NCBI RefSeq assembly: GCF_019049325.1
Contig: NZ_JAGMUO010000097.1
Coordinates: 248,001 to 312,000, forward strand
From: Streptomyces sp. AC512_CC834
GTDB lineage: Bacteria; Actinomycetota; Actinomycetes; Streptomycetales; Streptomycetaceae
Length of the DNA stretch: 64,000 nt
Direction: 5' to 3'
Shown: piece by piece, positions 61,433 to 64,000 of the stretch
How the letters are laid out: the number at the start of each line of letters is the position of its first letter
How positions within the stretch are numbered: position 1 is the stretch's first letter
Notes under the pieces: model-generated
Database searches by the model: none
Seen by the model: only the letters and a program-made list of their open reading frames with translations
Told to the model about the DNA's origin: nothing
Program-made: the position numbers and the translations under genes

Positions 61433-61789
61433 GTGACGCCGAGCCCGCGTACCGCCCGCGCCTGCCGTGCCGCCGCCGCGCTCCTTGTCGCCTCCGCCGG
61501 ATACGCGGCCACCCACCATCCCTGGCTCGCCGTGCCCGGCCTGTACGCCGCCGCGGTGTTCGCCTGGTGTGCCGCCCGTGAGAGCGCGTTGCACCGGCGA
61601 AGTCTCGTCCTGGCCCAGCGCGCCGTGCACGGCCCGGAGTGCACCCGCCCCGCCGCCGCCCGCGTCCCCCTCCTGGGCGACGACTGCTGCGAGCAGTGGT
61701 GGACGTCCCTCGGCGCACGGCACGACGCGTCCTGCCGTCACCGCTCCGGCGCCCCGGACGAGGATCGCGCGCACCCGGCCCAGCAGTAG
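61433..61789 (+). CDS. Small membrane protein with Cys-rich C-terminus, hypothetical
   Basis: A 118-aa protein. Two hydrophobic segments (ACRAAAALLVASAGYAA and PGLYAAAVFAWCAAR) are followed by a polar tail with HGPECTRP, LLGDDCCEQWWTSLG and DASCRHRSG, so four to five cysteines and histidines that could bind metal. GTG start after GGGAGT. I do not recognise a named family beyond short Streptomyces membrane proteins. It lies 80 nt upstream of the cobalamin riboswitch, in the same direction. Confidence 0.65.
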   Translation: MTPSPRTARACRAAAALLVASAGYAATHHPWLAVPGLYAAAVFAWCAARESALHRRSLVLAQRAVHGPECTRPAAARVPLLGDDCCEQWWTSLGARHDASCRHRSGAPDEDRAHPAQQ

Positions 61790-61869
61790 GCCCTCGGGCG
61801 GCGTGTTCCACCTCACCGTCCACGTGCCGGACAGGATCGGCCCCACCCGCGCCCCGTCCCGGTAGGGTG

Positions 61870-62075
61870 ACCGGTGCAGATGGTTCGCCCCGTCAGCCAG
61901 GCGGGACGCGTCGCAAGAGGGAACCCGGTGGGAATCCGGGACTGCCCCGCAGCGGTGAGTGGGAACGACCGCCGTCATACGCACTGGGTCCGGCGACAAG
62001 GACCTGGGAAGCGACGGCCAGTAGGTGTCCTGAGCGACACAGGACAGGCCCGCGAGTCCGAAGACCTGCCAACTG
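61870..62075 (+). ncRNA. Cobalamin (B12) riboswitch controlling metE
   Basis: The class-I cobalamin aptamer is clear: GGGAACCCGGTGGGAATCC at about 61919, GGGACTGCCCCGCAGCGGTG following, the B12-box-like GCCAGTAGGTGTCCTG near 62017, and the 3' end GTCCGAAGACCTGCC pairing with GGTGCAG at 61873-61879 to close P1. It lies 175 nt upstream of the metE start. When cobalamin is plentiful the B12-independent methionine synthase is shut off. The region 62076-62250 should contain the expression platform; no simple U-tract terminator was seen, so translational control is possible. Confidence 0.93.
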
Positions 62076-62250
62076 CCCGTGCGCGAGCCACTCGTGCGCG
62101 GACATCCCGGTGACCTCGAGGGCGGGTCGGCGAACACACCAGGCGGACGGCGCGCCGTGCCACGCGCGTTCCCACCGCCCGGTCCGCCGCCCTTCGCACC
62201 CTCGTCCCGTTTCCGGGATCCCAGGGATTCGTCTCGCGAAGGAGATCTCC

Positions 62251-64000
62251 GTGACCCGTACGTCCGCCGCCGCACACGCCACCGTGTACGGCTACCCGCG
62301 CCAGGGCCCGAACCGGGAGTTGAAGAAGGCGATCGAGGGCTACTGGAGGGGCCGCGTCGACGCCGACGCCCTCCACTCCACCGCCGGGGAGCTGCGCCGC
62401 GCCACCTGGCGGCAACTGGCCGCGGCCGGCCTCGACGAGGTGCCCACCGGTGACTTCTCGCACTACGACCATGTGCTGGACACCACCGTCATGGTCGGCG
62501 CCGTCCCGGAACGCCACCGGGACGCGGTGGCCGCCGACGCGCTCGACGGCTATTTCGCCATGGCGCGGGGCACGCAGGACGTCGCACCGCTGGAGATGAC
62601 CAAGTGGTTCGACACCAACTATCACTACCTGGTGCCCGAGTTGGGCCCGGACACGGAGTTCACGGCGGACTCGGGCAAGCAGGTCGCGGAACTGCGGGAG
62701 GCCCTCGCCCTCGGACTGACGGCACGCCCCGTCCTGGTCGGGCCCGTCACCTACCTGCTGCTGGCCAAGCCCGCGCCCGGCGTCCCCGCCGGCTTCGAAC
62801 CCCTCACGCTCCTCGACCGCCTGCTGCCCGTCTACGCGGAGGTCCTCGCCGACCTGCGCGCGGCCGGCGCCGAGTGGGTGCAACTCGACGAGCCCGCGCT
62901 GGTCCAGGACCGCACCCCGGCCGAACTGAACGCCGTCGCGCGCGCCTACCGTGAGCTGGGCGCCCGTACGGACCGTCCGAAGCTGCTCGTCGCCTCCTAC
63001 TTCGGCCACCTGGGCGAGGCCCTGCCCGTGCTGGCCAAGGCGCCGGTCGAGGGTCTGGCGCTGGACTTCACCGAGGCCGGTGCGGCCACCCTGGACGGCC
63101 TCGCCGCGGTCGGCGGGCTGCCCGGAAAGCGGCTGGTCGCCGGCGTGGTCAACGGCCGCAACATCTGGGTCAACGACCTGTCCCGGTCCCTGAGTACACT
63201 CGGCACCCTGCTGGGCCTGGCCGACCGCGTGGACGTGTCCGCCTCCTGCTCGCTCCTGCACGTCCCCCTGGACACGGCCGCGGAGCGGGACGTCGAGCCG
63301 CAGATCCTGCGCTGGCTCGCCTTCGCCCGGCAGAAGCTGGCGGAGACCGTGACCCTCGCCCGGGGCCTGGCCCGGGGCACCGGTGCCGTCACCGCCGAAC
63401 TCGCCGCGAACCGCGCCGACCTGGCCTCCCGCGTCAACTCCCCCATCACCGGGGACCCGGCCGTCCGCGCCCGCACCGCCGCCGTCACGGAGGCCGACGC
63501 CCGCCGCTCCCAGCCGTACGCCGAGCGCTCCGCGGCCCAGCGCGCCCATCTGCGGCTGCCACCGCTGCCGACGACCACCATCGGCTCCTTCCCGCAGACC
63601 GGTGAACTGCGCACCGCCCGCGCCGACCTGCGGGCGGGCCGCATCGGCACGGAGGACTACGAGGAGCGGATCAGGGCGGAGATCCGGGAGGTCGTCGCCT
63701 TCCAGGAGAAGACCGGCCTGGACGTCCTGGTGCACGGGGAGCCCGAACGCAACGACATGGTCCAGTACTTCGCCGAGCGGCTGACCGGCTACCTGGCCAC
63801 CCAGCACGGCTGGGTGCAGTCCTACGGGACCCGTTACGTACGACCGCCGGTCCTGGCCGGAGACATCTCCCGCCCCGAGCCGATGACGACGCGCTGGACG
63901 GCGTACGCCCAGTCCCTCACCGACCGCCCGGTCAAGGGGATGCTCACCGGCCCCGTCACCATGCTCGCCTGGTCCTTCGTCCGCGACGACCAGCCTCTCG
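62251..64000 (+). CDS. metE: Cobalamin-independent methionine synthase, 3' end outside window
   Basis: 583 codons of MetE are present and open at the window end. It transfers a methyl group from 5-methyltetrahydropteroyl-polyglutamate to homocysteine. The N-terminal barrel has TVYGYPRQGPNRELKKAIEGYW, EMTKWFDTNYHYLVPEL and EWVQLDEPALV; the C-terminal barrel begins PLPTTTIGSFPQTGELR and continues VLVHGEPERNDMVQYF. The zinc ligands (His, Cys, Glu, Cys) lie beyond the window. The GTG start follows a strong GAAGGAGA site. Expression is under the cobalamin riboswitch upstream. Confidence 0.97.
   Translation, partial: MTRTSAAAHATVYGYPRQGPNRELKKAIEGYWRGRVDADALHSTAGELRRATWRQLAAAGLDEVPTGDFSHYDHVLDTTVMVGAVPERHRDAVAADALDGYFAMARGTQDVAPLEMTKWFDTNYHYLVPELGPDTEFTADSGKQVAELREALALGLTARPVLVGPVTYLLLAKPAPGVPAGFEPLTLLDRLLPVYAEVLADLRAAGAEWVQLDEPALVQDRTPAELNAVARAYRELGARTDRPKLLVASYFGHLGEALPVLAKAPVEGLALDFTEAGAATLDGLAAVGGLPGKRLVAGVVNGRNIWVNDLSRSLSTLGTLLGLADRVDVSASCSLLHVPLDTAAERDVEPQILRWLAFARQKLAETVTLARGLARGTGAVTAELAANRADLASRVNSPITGDPAVRARTAAVTEADARRSQPYAERSAAQRAHLRLPPLPTTTIGSFPQTGELRTARADLRAGRIGTEDYEERIRAEIREVVAFQEKTGLDVLVHGEPERNDMVQYFAERLTGYLATQHGWVQSYGTRYVRPPVLAGDISRPEPMTTRWTAYAQSLTDRPVKGMLTGPVTMLAWSFVRDDQPL

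Overview
The window is a chromosomal piece of a high-GC actinobacterium, almost certainly a Streptomyces or close relative. The signs are GC-rich third codon positions throughout, frequent GTG starts, strong GGAGG-type ribosome sites, many 4-nt ATGA/GTGA stop-start overlaps, a eukaryote-like cyclophilin, sugar ABC transporters without their own ATPase, and many one-component regulators. I see no rRNA, tRNA, IS element, prophage or CRISPR array. It reads as accessory-rich metabolic chromosome rather than an island.

Layout. 1-5.5 kb: the end of a TetR gene; a LysR regulator divergent from 2,2-dialkylglycine decarboxylase (dgdA) with a 19-bp palindrome between them; an MMPL exporter. 5.6-10.8 kb: an OmpR-type two-component system whose kinase is translationally coupled to a GerMN lipoprotein with a triplicated start region, then an SGNH lipoprotein and a separate acyltransferase-3. 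10.9-16 kb: a MerR-PP2C fusion behind a MerR-type promoter with a 19-bp spacer, an AlkZ-like winged-helix glycosylase coupled to a VOC protein, a WYL regulator, and a Cmx-like exporter. 16-23.7 kb: a YdeP/FdhF molybdoenzyme, an SRPBCC protein coupled to a Clp ATPase, and an NAD-dependent DNA ligase. 23.7-28.7 kb: a four-gene L-fucose oxidation operon joined by 4-nt overlaps, preceded by two copies of a 17-bp repeat and followed by a convergent GntR gene. 28.8-32 kb: a TetR module (Vat/CatB-like acetyltransferase, MFS pump, maltose-type acetyltransferase, TetR) with an identical 18-bp operator at two promoters. 32-35.6 kb: a YeeE-type sulfur transporter behind a Cys-containing 27-aa leader ORF, and htpG. 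35.7-42.4 kb: a second two-component system fused by overlap to a TAXI binding protein, divergent from ligJ-ligI-MFS, which encode two steps of the protocatechuate 4,5-cleavage pathway. 42.5-48.6 kb: secreted SGNH esterase, GlxA-type regulator, GAPDH, cyclophilin, and an EgtA-like/EgtC-like pair. 48.6-49.9 kb: a second Cys-containing leader ORF before a TauD-type dioxygenase. 49.9-57.8 kb: a LacI-controlled glycan set (GH2, two permeases, binding protein, LacI, secreted GH43) with the palindrome TACATCGATGTA at both target promoters. 57.8-61 kb: NCS1 transporter, hydantoin-racemase-like protein and GntR, with an FCD-type palindrome at the first promoter. 61-64 kb: gene remnants, a small membrane protein, a cobalamin riboswitch and the start of metE.

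Together the genes describe a saprophyte with many small, locally regulated catabolic modules, each with its own regulator and a recognisable operator. The observations most worth following are the two leaderless Cys-containing micro-ORFs before sulfur genes, the LigJ/LigI cassette facing a TAXI-linked two-component system, the MerR-PP2C fusion, the AlkZ-like protein with an intact QAQ motif, and the operator pairs that define small regulons.
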